DNA of 64,000 bases from Prostheceraeus crozeri. Taxonomy: Eukaryota; Platyhelminthes; Polycladida; Euryleptidae. The notes beneath the pieces are model-generated. The model was not told the DNA's origin. It saw only the letters and a program-made list of their open reading frames with translations, and did no database searches. Shown here one piece after another: positions 47,359-60,000 of this stretch. The translations under genes were made by a program, and so were the position numbers. Position 1 is the stretch's first letter. Every line of letters starts with the position of its first letter. The DNA is taken from positions 496,001 to 560,000 of the forward strand of contig CAJQUW010010341.1 in assembly GCA_907163375.1 (NCBI GenBank), given 5' to 3'.

Positions 47359-50300
47359 GGGTGGATTAAAAAAATCGAAATTTTGAAAATCAAAATTTGG
47401 GTGGTCAGGTCTTTGGTCTATGGTTATTTTGAACTCCCATGCAAATTTTCAGTGAATTTGGACAAGGTCTACTATCCCCACAGTGGCCATCTATTTGTTG
47501 ACTATTTTCTTTTTTTTTAGTTTTTTCGTCAATTTACGCTAGTTGAAGCTATAGTACTTCCTAATGAGCTAGAGCCTTGAAACTCTAGGTGCAAGTACAT
47601 GTTGACAGCCTCTTTTGATTGAAGCAAAAATTTAAATGACTCAGGATAGCGAACTCCTACTGAGAGACCTCCAAAGTTTGCAAATTTTCAAAATATGACC
47701 AAAAATGTGATTTTTGCAAATTTTGAATTTGACACTTTCTTGTCGTGAATTCGAACCAACATTGTAAAGACTAGATTTTTAGCAGCTTCAAAGTGCGAAA
47801 TGAATAGGCAGCACGTGTGCACACGTAGGTCTGTTGTGCTTTGCACGTGAGCCTCCTGTATAGGCTATTTTCATAAAATAGGCCTACATGTACATAATTT
47901 TATGGATTTCCCCTGTGGCAGACATCCTCTATAGCCGCTATTTTCAAGCGAACACAGTGATTTCATTGATGAAAATAAGTGAGCTTAAATTATAGCTCTT
48001 GGCCCTTTATGTCCCTACTCTCAAATTGAGAAGGAAATATCCCTGTGCTGCGGTGTTGATTGGTTGCTTCACCATTTTCTTGAGTTAGAGAGGTATCACA
48101 GTTTCACTTCGAGATAAAAGCAAAATATGTTCAATGAACAGTTGTAATATCTAAAACAAAATATTTTTTGATCAACTAAATACACGCACACAGAATGGGA
48201 TCAAGCACGAAAGTCCTTTTTGGAGTCAAATGATGGCATCAGTTCTTTACTGTTGAGAGTGTTTCGGATCCAACCATCGCGGGCTTCAGCACCGGAAACA
48301 GCTGATGCTGCTTCGCTTACGACTTTGACCATTCGCTCAACGCCCTGAGAAAGACAACGGTATTGAGCGAAGGTGATTGGTCCTGACTCAATCTGCTGCC
48401 TCAAAGTCCAAAGAGGAGTTCCCTTCAAAACAGGTGGGTCACTCCTCCGACTATTTGAACGCCATAAAGTTTCATGAGACAGCTGCCCATCACCTTTTAA
48501 CTCTGGTCTGGTGAATATTCTTCTACCATCGCTTGCAATCTCTGTTGCTCGTATCTGCTGTAAGTACCGTAGGCCTTGATGCCGAGTCTCTATGTCTTCG
48601 TCTCCCAACATGCAAACTATCAGCTGCTCAGTATGAGCAAAGAAGCAATTTCTTCTGAGAACATCCAGAAGCTTTCCCTGAGCTGCCTTGTAGTTAATGA
48701 GAGTAGCTCGGATGCCATTCCACAGCCAGATAAAGTGTGCGGTGCCAAAATGGAAGGCTGGATTCTTTTTGATCAGGAACCACGACGGAGCATAAACTTT
48801 GATCACATACTTTGTCAGTATTTTCAGTTTGGAATCAGGTTGAGGGGTGGCTATAGGCTATACAATCGCAAAATTCGGGATGCAGACCCACCGTGAATGA
48901 TTGAGTGGGCCTGGTGTTTGTGAAACTATTTTGGATGGTGTTCTCCCAGTGATAACTACCTGCACCATCTCATACAGATACCTCTGGTCAGTAGACAGTG
49001 TTTTCATGATGAAAGGCGGCACAACAGGCATCTCTGGACTTGCAATTGGCTGAAAATCTGTAATAGGAAGTTCATGGCAACTGTTGAGCTCCTTACCAAG
49101 ATTTCCCGTGTATGACCGTGGGCCACTTGATTCACCATCCAAAAACTCCATCAGATGACGCAAAGGCAACTCATTCAAGTGCAAAAGACAGATACACCAG
49201 TGCACCGGTTGATTGATTGTGCCCTCTATCAATGCTATAACGCTCCAGTCTCACCAACATTGACATTGGTGCCATCGCAGCCAACTGAAAGAGAAAATGT
49301 TGCTGAATGTCATGAACATTTTATATATCAGAAAAATGTTGATTTACTTACTTAATCGCAGTTGACTTGGATCAGCACCTTCAGATTTGAGAAATTCCAA
49401 CATTTTTCTTGCGACTGTCTCAGCCGACCCACTTTCAGACGAAATATGGCCAAGATATTCACAATTAGGTTCCCCAACCAGCACTATACATTTATGTTCC
49501 TGTTTCACACTCCTTCGATTTTGTTTCTCTTTCATAAGTGTATCTGCACGCTTTCCATCAAAAAGATAGAGCCTTCAGGAACGATATGTCAGTGTTCATT
49601 TGTGCTGCCTGACGTGTGATTTTTCTATCACGCACAATCTTGCTGCGATCAACTACCTTCTCAATGCTTGCATCCTTCAAGGTGGCCGAACATAAAGCAG
49701 CAGCTGCCGTATTCGATACCCCATAGCGGTCTGCCAATACTGAAACGGTAGGAAAACATTTTGGTGGTTTGACTGTTGGTTTAGAATCCAGTCGTGTAGC
49801 AGAGGTGTTGTAGCATTTCTTTGTTTGTGCTGACGTAGTTTCTGAAGTAGATGTCTCTAAGGCCTCTCGATAATGTTTCCGCTGTGTCTCTTTGTGCCTC
49901 AATGCTGCCTACATACATTTGGCATGTTGACCTCTGGTCTTGAAGAAATTCTCGTTCACTGATTGGAACCTTTCGTGTGCAGGAACACTGGGCAAATTGG
50001 CTACATTTGCAGGAACATATGTCAAAAAGTGAATCGAATTCATCATTCAAAGATGCCACTACAGCAGTGTAGTTTGGCTCCTTTGGTGGTTCATTTGCTT
50101 CAGAAGCTTCATGTGTTGAAGACCCTCGCGTGTGGTATAGGAAGAGTGTTGGCAGGCAGCTGTGCAGGATGACCCAAAACGCAGTGATTTGTGTCCGATC
50201 GCAACATTTTGCAGAGAAACCAGCAAATGAAGAGATTAATGAAGTAGAAGTCATTAGCACACCAAGATTAACCAACATTTCGCAAACACAGATATCTATG

Positions 50301-51163
50301 ATCGGGCTCTATAGCAACTTCTATCTCCAAATGTATAATAGCAGTTCGACGTCATCATCGTGGACAAATGAGTTGCGTCAACCTTTTAACATGAACAGAT
50401 AGCAGAGCTTTCCGTAGAGTGGGGAATAGACTGGCTTGAAGGACAGCATACGCCAGAAAAAAGGCCAGTAGTATGAGCGACAGCAGCAAAAAGCATACAC
50501 TTCATATCAGTTTGCTCGAAGGAATATTCAATTTCATCATTGAAATCACTGTTTTTGCTTGAACTTAGCGTCTACACTACAGTCACCAGATCTTAGTTAA
50601 AAGGGAAATAGAGAATAATGATTTGGGCCTAGCCTATCACAAAACACAGTAGGCCTATGTGCAAAACACAGGACGTGTACACACGCGGCTTATGTCAGCA
50701 TATACTCGCAATGCCGCAAGATGCATTTCGCACTTTGAAGCTCCTAAAAATCTAGTCTTTACAATGTTGGTTCGAATTCACGACAAGAAAGTGTCAAATT
50801 CAAAATTTGCAAAAATCACATTTTTGGTCATATTTTGAAAATTTGCAAACTTTGGAGGTCTCTCAGTAGGAGTTCGCTATCCTGAGTCATTTAAATTTTT
50901 GCTTCAATCAAAAGAGGCTGTCAACATGTACTTGCACCTAGAGTTTCAAGGCTCTAGCTCATTAGGAAGTACTATAGCTTCAACTAGCGTAAATTGACGA
51001 AAAAACTAAAAAAAAGAAAATAGTCAACAAATAGATGGCCACTGTGGGGATAGTAGACCTTGTCCAAATTCACTGAAAATTTGCATGGGAGTTCAAAATA
51101 ATAGACCAAAGACCTGACCACCCAAATTTTGATTTTCAAAATTTCGATTTTTTTAATCCACCC
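47359..51163 (-). mobile_element. 3.8-kb DNA transposon, TA target site, 442-bp inverted repeats, unassigned superfamily
   Basis: The ends are GGGTGGATTAAAAAAATCGA on the left and its complement on the right, flanked by TA at 47357-47358 and 51164-51165. The inverted repeats run 47359-47801 and 50723-51163 and are highly similar. A transposase-like gene on the - strand fills the interior (about 50278-48201). Proteins of this type are, from memory, common as uncharacterised multicopy genes in cnidarian and arthropod genomes, but I cannot name the superfamily. The near-identity of the repeats suggests a fairly young copy even though the gene is broken. Confidence 0.85.
48201..50278 (-). pseudogene. 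Transposase-like gene of the TA-flanked transposon (broken)
   Basis: From the N-terminus: a cysteine-rich start (CSCKCSQFAQCSCTRKVP), a basic segment (TVSVLADRYGVSNTAAAALC), then DGKRADTLMKEKQNRRSVKQ. There is a probable intron at about 49286-49345 (donor GTAAGT, acceptor CTTTCAG). After it come GCDGTNVNVG with a likely catalytic aspartate, VHWCICLLHLNELPLRHLME, LSTDQRYLYEMVQVV, HSRWVCIPN, VIKVYAPSWFLIKKNPAF and a helical C-terminus ending at 48201. Frame changes near 49900, 49570 and 49235, and an in-frame TAG near 48855, break it. The order of motifs suits a DDE/D enzyme, but only the first acidic residue is identified with any confidence. Confidence 0.7.
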
Positions 51164-51307
51164 TAAAGAGCATCCGAGCTAAAAGATCACAACGCTCCAG
51201 TTAAAAGTCTGACCATGTCAGCACCGTCGAAGCTCCCAGCATGGGGAGTAGTGACGCTAGCCATCATTTTCATTCACTAATAATTGCAATTCAGTATTTC
51301 TGATATC

Positions 51308-51630
51308 TGGGCCGCATTAATAAAGATAGCATTTACTAGGGGCATCGTTAGGCAAGTTGCTGCCAGTAATAGTAGCAACTTGAGTTCCGCATTAGTAGAA
51401 AAAGTTAACGTCAACTGTGGCACCATTTAATACTAGCTCGAGGATGATTGACGTGCTTTATGTGCAGCTGCATTCACCGGCTGCTCTCCAATCCCGACTG
51501 CCGAGTCATAGAAATCTGCAATTTGACGCTCATTCCGAGTGAAAATATATTCAAGCGTGCGCGCGCGGTCAGTGTTAGCAATACTCTTACAAATATGAAT
51601 GTCAGAGATTAGAGCAATTTCCTTAATTCC
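51308..51630 (-). repeat. Dispersed repeat, copy 1 (partner at 58690-58970)
   Basis: Read on the - strand it shares in order CGTCAAATTG, AGATTTCTATGACTC, GAATGCAGCTGC, AGCAACTTGCCTA and TTTATTAATGCGGCCC with 58690-58970. A 66-codon frame on the - strand (51633-51433) carries IADFYDSAVGIGEQPVNAAA, and the partner keeps part of it (DFYDS). The family is unknown. Confidence 0.6.
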
Positions 51631-51839
51631 CAACTGTATTATCTCGAATAATCCTCAGGTTACATGATGTTTGCAATTTAAGTATGGGTTCTATCTTAGT
51701 GGGCTATCTATGAGTATTTTCTAGTTTGTCTAGCCATTTCATGATAAAATATGCGCTCATGACTCATAGAGTAGCCAGTGTAGCAACTCAGTATTAATTA
51801 AATCCCCATAGTGTGTAGTATAGGGCCTATACAGGAATT

Positions 51840-52125
51840 ATAATATGGGATTATTCCGGATAAAACACCAACTGTGGTCAAATCTTTTATTTGCAGACGT
51901 ATCGGTGGCAGACTGCACACCTTGTTCACTGCGATAAGCCGATGAAATGAAATAAAATGACAAGAGGAATGTTATTTTATTTCATTTCATCGGCTTATCG
52001 CAGTGAACAAGGTGTGCAGTCTGCCACCCAAACGTCTGCAAATAAAAGATTTGACCACAGTTGGTGTTTTATCCGGAAAAATCCCATATTATGAGTCTCC
52101 CAACTGGAAGTACTATATTTGAACA
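51840..52125. mobile_element. 286-bp fold-back insertion with 12-bp target duplication
   Basis: Arms of about 118 bp (51840-51957 and about 51973-52092) are inverted copies at roughly 95% identity around a spacer of about 15 bp, with a short unpaired tail to 52125. The 12-bp direct repeat TATACAGGAATT flanks it at 51828-51839 and 52126-52137. A related repeat at 45170-45320 lacks the insertion, supporting the boundaries. No coding sequence. The mechanism is unclear: a fold-back DNA transposon or an inverted retroposon. Confidence 0.75.
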
Positions 52126-52499
52126 TATACAGGAATTGTTTCGATTTTATCAAATGAACTCGAGTTGTCACCAAGTAGGATATGATGTGAGATGTGCAAA
52201 TTTTTACAGTATATTCTATGTAGGTCCAATTATGGCAATGAAACTGATATCTCGTGAGCATCGAACGGGTAATCAAAGAGGAAAATTGTGACGTCAATTA
52301 TCAATAGGGCTAATATCAAAGCACGACAACGATTTCGTATTGCAGAAGGAAATATACAATGCAATCATTTTTCAGCATTCTTCAGTAGCCTACAATTTGC
52401 ATAACAGGATATAGGTATCTACTCATCTCGATGAAATATTACATTGATGCATTATGGGAACCGGGTGCCTAATTGCCTACATCATATTATCTTGCTTAA

Positions 52500-55343
52500 C
52501 CCATTTTTGCCCGGTATATGAAATAAAGCATGCCTGGCTCCTAAATTCATATCATGATTTCTCGAAGGGTCCAATAATAAGGAAAACGTTTCATATTGAA
52601 TTTTCAACCAGTATCTTAGAAAATATACAATGTTCCCACAGTGGGAACAGTGGGCACAAAGGGGACTATGTGGTTTACTGACAACGCATTATAAAATGTT
52701 GGTTACAGAAATTCACAACGAGTTACAGAATGCCGTGGAAGTCTTTCCAGCATGCATTATGCAGATTCACGTCACATTTGGCGCACTTGCTCCTCGAGTT
52801 TCGCTTGCATACAGCACAGAGAGTTATGTGGTGATTCCTGTTATCACAGCGACTTGTCTCAGGAACACGACTGGCGATCTTCTTCGGATTCATTCGCGTT
52901 TTGTATTGTTGTCTGGTTTTCGCTGCCAAAAGATATGCTTGCACTATCTTTCGTCTAAAGCACAGACCATCCTCTTTATTTCCTGGCTCTTTTATGTAGA
53001 GCTGCCATGAGTTTTGAACTGCAGCATCAATGCCGAAGGCAATCAACTGAAAGTACCACTTTTTTGATCTAATTCCAACCCGATAATATGACACGTTTTG
53101 ATCGAGCCGGTCAACTCCACCCATATTCTCGTTGTATTTCTTGATCAGTGACGGCTGAGGAACACTGATTTTCTTCTTGGCCGAGTTGTCCCATCGTGTA
53201 GCATTTGTTGTGGGTTCTATCCCGTCAACAGTGATAACCATTGTGACTGTGGTGCTATATCTTGCCACTCTGCACAAAGTACGTTGGTGTTTCGGTCCTT
53301 CCTGTAATCAATGGAGCCACGTGGTTCCTTTTTCATAGGTTTCATTTCTCATAGGACATTTTTTTTCATAGGACATTTCTCAATCCTGTTTGCCATTATT
53401 CTGCCGGTGTAGCCAACGCCTTTCTCCAGAAGAATTTCGGCAAGTTGCAGGCCACTGAAGTATCGATCTGCGTAGATCTTGTAGGGGAGCGGCGGAAGCT
53501 CTGACAGCAGATTAATCACAATACTTGCGCCAATTGGTAATCCATTCAATGGATGTCGCCTCGGGTGATATGGCTCAAACTGTACGAGATATCCCAGCGA
53601 AGTGCAGAGACACCATATCTTATAGCCGAACTTCACCGGCTTCCCCTTGATGTACTGCTTACATCCGTGTTTTCCGAAGTATGGTACCATACTTCCATCC
53701 ACAGACAAACTGTCTTGAAGCAAAATCTTGCTATAAGTCAGGAAGCGCTCTTTCAGCATTGTGAAGTATGGTCTAGGCTTAGCATATTTTTTATCCTGAT
53801 CCAAGCATGCATTGTCACAGCAATGAAAATACTTCTTTATGGTTTGGAAGGTATTTCTTGACATAGCTTCAGCAACAAATGCATTTCACGTTTCACTTGG
53901 ATTCTGCCAAAACAGCCTCTAACGTGGAATGCTGACATAGCCTGATAACACCAGAATCGCAATGAAAGTGCGGATGTCTTCATAATTTACAAAAAAATCA
54001 TGATCGCCTTTACTGCGAGCATAATTCATAGTCATGTCAGCTAGGTATCAACAAAAATCCTCATCACCAATAGAAAGCTCGCTTTGATCAAAGCAGAAAT
54101 CATTCAAGGGGTTGCTTATCTCGGACTTCACCCACTTCCTTTCAATCTTTCTTCTTTTCGGGGGAGGTGCCACCGGTTCTCCGTCGTCATCGTCCTCATC
54201 ACGCAGATCATCGCTAAGAGAGCGACTAGTTCCGGGCCTTTCCATGACAATGGCATCAGCCTCGGCATGAAGTTGGCGTCCGCTCAGATTTTCCAGGTTA
54301 TGACATCCGATCACATCTTCATCACCGCTGTCTCTCTCCGACTCCTCGCCATCAGATGGTGGAAGTATGGCTACCGATACAGCGTGAATGTCATCGTCAT
54401 GTTCCACTAATAACACAATTTCGTCAACGGTGTACCTGAAAACAAGACAATGACATTATTAGACTGACATGTAGTCTGCAGACTGTAGCCATAATCCGCA
54501 TACATTACATATCGCGATTCGGTAAAACTCGCGGCTACGCCGCTCGTTCAACCTCACGCGATTACGTATTTCATCACTGCATGCTCCAACCATGATGTTC
54601 CAACCATCGTACATCATTCTGCTAGTCTTATTATCGAAATTCGATATCTCAGAAGTACTAAAAATGTCAATAAGTAGCACTACATCAGAATAAATACTTC
54701 ATGCAGCGATGGTTAAGTAAAGACTGCATAGTGCCGGGTGCTATTGGTCTGCCTATGAGTCTGAAGCTCCCGGGTTCAAATGCGATTCACGCGTATTTTT
54801 TGACTCCACTTGTTGGTTCTGTCTATTCTTTGTGGTTTTTATATGATGAAGATGATTGTTGCACATTCTGTGAGTACTACAGTGCCTGTTAACAGCGCTC
54901 CCAATCAGATAAGTAATTTGAGATATGTCAAAAACCATGTGGGTATCCTTGCCCACTGTTCCCGCTGCGGGAACAGAAATATTCAGTTGCATTTTTTGGA
55001 AAATGGTATTTCGAAAATACAATTATTACAAATTAGAACGAATACCCATTGCATCCTGATGTAGATTTATCATTTAGTTACTTTCTACGTAATATAAAGA
55101 ATGTCACAATACTCACGTTTTTCGACGAACCATCTTGAAAAATACAATGAGTCAAATATTCAAATTTCGCGCCAATCAAATTGATATTTATAATCAACTG
55201 TAGAGGCAAATACATGCACATCATGATGAAAGTTCCTTACATCGACAATATACAGCGTCAATATTGTTCCCATGATGATTTATAATTGATCTAGACAAGT
55301 TTATTTATTTGTTCCCACTACGGGAACAGTGGGAAAAAATGGG
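52500..55343 (-). mobile_element. piggyBac DNA transposon, 2.84 kb
   Basis: TTAA lies directly outside both ends (52496-52499 and 55344-55347). The ends are CCCATTTTTGCCC on the left and the complement of CCCATTTTTTCCC on the right. A piggyBac transposase on the - strand fills it. Palindromic internal motifs of the type GTTCCC...GGGAAC recur near 52633, 54955 and 55312, probably transposase-binding repeats. TTAA duplication with short CCC-starting ends is the family hallmark. Confidence 0.95.
52723..54416 (-). pseudogene. piggyBac transposase (broken)
   Basis: The start is acidic with a basic PPPKRRKIERKW patch (54416-54048). The catalytic core holds three aspartates in family context: SVDGSMVPYFGKHGCKQYIK (about 53695), IYADRYFSGLQLAEILLEKG (about 53465) and ENMGGVDRLDQNVSYYRV (about 53110). 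The C-terminal cysteine-rich domain ITLCAVCKRNSRSKCAKCDV with NLHNACW ends at 52723. Between 54048 and 53864 the core continues (YEDIRTFIAILVLSGYVSIP) across stops at 54043-54045 and about 53919, and another break lies near 53280-53350. The triad aspartates are all retained. The protein is of the type with a PHD/RING-like C-terminal domain. It is dead because of stops and frame breaks, not because of active-site loss. Confidence 0.9.
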
Positions 55344-55347
55344 TTAA

Positions 55348-56305
55348 ATACATTCTAAGCATTATCATGACAGTACCTAAGTTTAGAAAAATACATAACA
55401 ACATTCTCTCGCTTTTCTTTTTGTTTAAGACAAGGATATATTGTCGGGAATGTATGGAACCCTGTCTGAGACTATAACAAGAAACTTTTCAATTATGGTA
55501 ACCGGGCATTTGAGATTGCTTTTTAACTGCCGTTATGGTAAATTTGGCTACCCGCACGGTATACTTATCATATTAATTTGCCGAGAACTAAAAATCAGGC
55601 CCATGTTTTTGTACTCTATTCCCATTAGTGAAGCGCCTTCGTACAAAGAGTCCCTCATAAGCATCATTAATATCTTCTCATCTGAGTAGCACGATTGATA
55701 TGTTATTAAGCCTGTAAGTGAAAATGTTATTCCATGCAGAAGATTTTTCCATAGGTCTATACTAGCTGCGCCTAAATATATTTTTATTTGATCTTGTAGG
55801 CCTATCTCGATTAATAATTTAAACTTAAATGCCAGGGGGTTTCCGGCTACCTGACCAGCCCGAAAATCTCAACTGGTCGCCTTTCGCGGGACTGGACGGT
55901 TTTGACGGCTGCTGGACCGAACCGGCCCGAAAATCTCGCCTAGCTTCCATCTCTGATTTGAATATCCATCCTTTGAGTTTCTTAGTAAGTGGCGATCATG
56001 CATATGCCCTATTTTTTCACAGCCTCATCTACAAAGTGGCCATTCTGGAAGAGATTCCATGATGAAAGCCTGGCAAAATCCTTGGGTAAATCATGGAAAT
56101 CTAAGCTTATAACTAGAAGGCATGTGTAAGTCCATGGGTAGATGGAAGGCATAGAATTCGGATTGCTAGCTCTATTGCTATCTTGGTAGCGTCGATAGCT
56201 GTGATATCCGACCTCTATGATGGAAGGTATATGATGTTTGAAGAAGGAATATTCCATTCATAACTGAAATACGTCAATCTTGGCATAATTAACTTTCAAA
56301 CAGCA
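55348..56305 (+). other. Upstream region of the unknown gene
   Basis: No coding sequence is recognised. The 5' end and promoter of the following gene probably lie here. No TATA box is obvious. Confidence 0.45.
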
Positions 56306-57081
56306 ATGCCCCGTCGTCGTAAGGCAAAGAGGAATAGGAAAACGAAAGTTAAATATTTTTCAGTTGCCGTTCTTGATGTCAATCCTTTGTACCTTGCTGC
56401 ATCTTTGAAGATTTGGAAGGATACGATTGAATTGTATAAAGTAGAGGACTTATTGTATGGTTACAATATTGAAAATCAATCGATCAACAAAGTGCTACAT
56501 TACATATCTGACGAGAAAAAATGGGAAGGGTTTTTAAAGCAAAAAGAATACGTTGAAACATTGATATTTGAGCTATACGCCTTGAACTTGTACCTTGATG
56601 AACCAAATTTGAATATGCTGTTATTATACTTGACTGAGCTAACTTCACCAGTAAAGTTTCAAACGAAAGGCTTGCTTAAATCACTGATTGATTTTTATCT
56701 TTTTGTAGAAAGTACGTGGAATGCAGAAGTTTCGAAATCCTGTTTTGAAGGAAATTGCTATTTTTTCTCACAGAATCCAATAATCCTTAATTTTTTACAA
56801 TGGTTGACAGTAGAGATGTCGTGTGAATATGGAAAATATGCCATTAATACTGATGTCATCTATCCGACTGTTCTCAGGATTATCAGATGCTTAGAAGTAC
56901 CGCTAGGTACATTTTCATCTCCTTGTATTTTACTTACGTTTGTGCATTTACTAACTACGCAAACACCAAATCTGTGTGTTTCTGTAAAAACGAAGACAAA
57001 TCATAAGATTATGCACGTCAATCGATCTAAATTTTATGAGATGCGAGCACATTGGATTGAAATAATAGGTGAAGAATTTGG
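56306..57081 (+). CDS. Exon 1 of the unrecognised gene
   Basis: The exon encodes 258 residues plus two bases. The basic N-terminal 14 residues are followed by helical segments. Cysteines (SKSCFEGNCYFF, SFSSPC-type) are scattered without a zinc-binding pattern. The donor is TTTGG|GTAAGT. Confidence 0.75.
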
Positions 57082-60000
57082 GTAAGTTATATTTCAATTT
57101 TCTTAAGCACACTCGCAGTCAAGCGTTGCTCATAACAAAAGAATTTATAAAAGCATGCATTTTTGATAAATGCAAAAGCAGAAAATAAACAAATCTTGTG
57201 CATCTGTTGTAGACAATTTACCTTTCTTGATGTGTTCTAGGTTAAGCATATCAAGAAAGGTAAATTCCGAAACGTCGTGCGATTAAACATTTTATACCTA
57301 TTTTGAGGCGTTTTTCGCAAAGCAAATAATGAATAGAATCTTGCCTGTACATGCTCTGCAGCACATTATGTATGATGCCTCCTGAGTTTTTATTTATGGT
57401 CGAGTATGATGATCTTAAGGTAAGTAACAGAAAGAACTGTAATAACAGGGCTCAAAAGAAATGAAACATGCATGCAGGCCTATATGTATAAAACTGATCA
57501 GATATCATGATCACGACCTGAGAGCTATTCATCAAATTATTGTTAGGTCAATTTTCAATATGTGGAGGGGCTTAAGCGATTTGCCTACATTTGTGGTATT
57601 GCACGTGAAAATATGCCATGGTATCAGCAAAAGAGGGAAACGTTGGATCAGTGGAATGTATTAGTAGGTCTAGATGCCGATAGATTGTTAAATAATGAAC
57701 AATAAATTCCATGTCATAGTGGACTGTGGACGCCACAGCGGACTCCACTGTCGTCATTGATTTGCACCACGACTACAAATTCAATTTGATGAATGTCGTC
57801 GAGCTAAGAATGTATGTTCTGACGATGATGCTTTTATTAGAACTTGCTCCTTTTGCAGGAACGCTATATTTAAAATGATTATCCATATTTAATGAATTAT
57901 CATTCAAGACAACACTGATAAGAGGGCAAAGAAGAAGGAAAATTTGACATAAAAAGGTGTAAACTATTCATCCTTTCACGGGTTAGAATTTTGTAGATCA
58001 TGGTAAAAGGATTGTGGCGAATAATAGTCAACATTTGTCATTTTTTAAGTAACCAACTGGCCAAACAGTGAAATCTTCAAGTTCACCATATAGCTTCTAC
58101 TTTTCTTAAACATAATCGAAAACTTAGGCGGATCGGGTTGGCAGACTAATTTGCAGATTTCTACATTCTGCATTTTCGTTGCTGTTCGGCCTGCTCATAT
58201 TGAAGATCCGGAGATGACGTCGATTAAAAAGAGCACCATTTCAAGTATTAAACTATTTAACAATCATTCATTAGCAAAACAGTCATCATTTTGATGTTTT
58301 ATTTTTTTTGATGTCTAATAAGTGTCAACAGGCAGGAATGAAGGAAACTGCTTTGATCTCCGACATTGACACCTGTATTGTCCTAAGCTTTTCCATGATA
58401 GTTTCCACAAAACTTATCATATCAATGCGCTGAAATAACACGATATTTTCTCATTGAATATTATTTACATGAATATAGCCTATCTATGACTCAATATCTA
58501 AAACTCAAATGACTCACGCTTTTTTCTGCATTGTTTCACGGTATTTTCTATAGACATACAGCTTAGGACAATATCATTATTATGTAGATTTTGCATGTAA
58601 CAATGCAGAATTTTGAGTGCGCTTGCGCGCACTCAAAATTCTGCATTGTTACATGCAAAATCTACATAATAATGACACATTGTTAACACTGAACGCGCGC
58701 GCGCTTCAACATATTTTCACTTGGAATGTGCGTCAAATTGCCAGATTTCTATGACTCAAATGACGGGCGTTGAGAGATGAATGCAGCTGCGCGCTGAATC
58801 GGCACGCCAATAAAACTCGATCTAACATTAACAGGCGCCGGAGTTGGCGCTAGCCTTTCTCTATTAACACGGAACCACAGAAGTAGGCCTACTAGTAGCA
58901 ACTTGCCTATCGCTACCCCTAGCAAATGTTATAGAAAATACTAGCTTTATTAATGCGGCCCCAGCACCCGGAGGTTTCATAAAAAGGTCTCCATAAAATA
59001 GTCAGGCATAGTCGGGACTCTCCAGGGCGATCAGTACCCGGAAGTTTCCTATAAGAACCTTCTTTTAAAATAAAACAGAATCGGGCTGTCTTCAGGGAGA
59101 CCAGCAAGCGATCCTCAAAGCTTTCCATCAAAAAATTAGGTGCATTCGGGGATCCATTTAAGGGCATAGAGATGGATATAATACCCACGCTTCGAATCGC
59201 GCTCCCTAATTGCCGAGGTGTGATGCACATCTATATCTAAACAGAATTGATTTTTGGGCGACCAGTTGTCATGAAGATTTCCTCACAGAGAACGGTCGAT
59301 CATAGCCTAGTTGCCTGACAATTATTATCATTTTCGTAGACATTTCTTCACACTTCAGAGACTTCAGTCAGACTGTGCGATATCTAGTCGAACGAAAGGC
59401 GAATCACACTAATACATGAACCATATGATTGATAAAAGTATCAATGATTGCTCTTTTAGTATTATTTGGTCGCCTGAGTTATTTATAATAGGATGTCGAG
59501 AACCCAGGCCAAAACTTTTAGGGTGTCGGCCGACACCATGGCTCCCCCGCGCCAACGCCCACGTAGTAAATGATTCCTGTTAATGAATCGACAATATCAG
59601 GAGAAGTTAATACTACTTTGAAAGGAATTACTCCCTAGGAAAAAATGTTACTGTACATTGTGCGCGTCGCTACAACTACATGAATAATTTATCTCAACAA
59701 ATGCATATGCAATCATTTTCAAGCTCTGATAGGTCATTTCTATCCGTATTCTTCAGTTTTCTCTATCTTCACAGACTCCTGGAATCCCTCAGAAACGCAG
59801 CAATTGAATTAATTGACAATTCATTGAAAAACGAAATTAGTGTCGAAGAATTGAAGAACTACATCACCGAATTGCAAGTGACTTTGTCACTGTTTGTGAC
59901 TGAAGGATTTCCTCGTCATCAGTTGGAGAAACTATTAGAATGTTGCTCGGTCAAAGAGACTGCTACCCTTCTAGTTTTACATATAACACATTATCTGAGT

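Larger units (their letters stand above)
51166..52495. other. Intergenic repeats between two DNA transposons
   Basis: No gene is recognised. The stretch holds a dispersed repeat (51308-51630, also at 58690-58970), a fold-back insertion (51840-52125) and the repeat it landed in (51770-52330, also in IFT172 near 45170). Confidence 0.55.
57082..59774 (+). other. Intron of the unrecognised gene, 2.7 kb
   Basis: The intron holds a 20-bp-arm hairpin (57215-57266), a perfect 49-bp-arm palindrome (58574-58675) and a dispersed repeat (58690-58970). Around 58980-59270 the sequence is less AT-rich but has no recognised gene. Confidence 0.6.
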
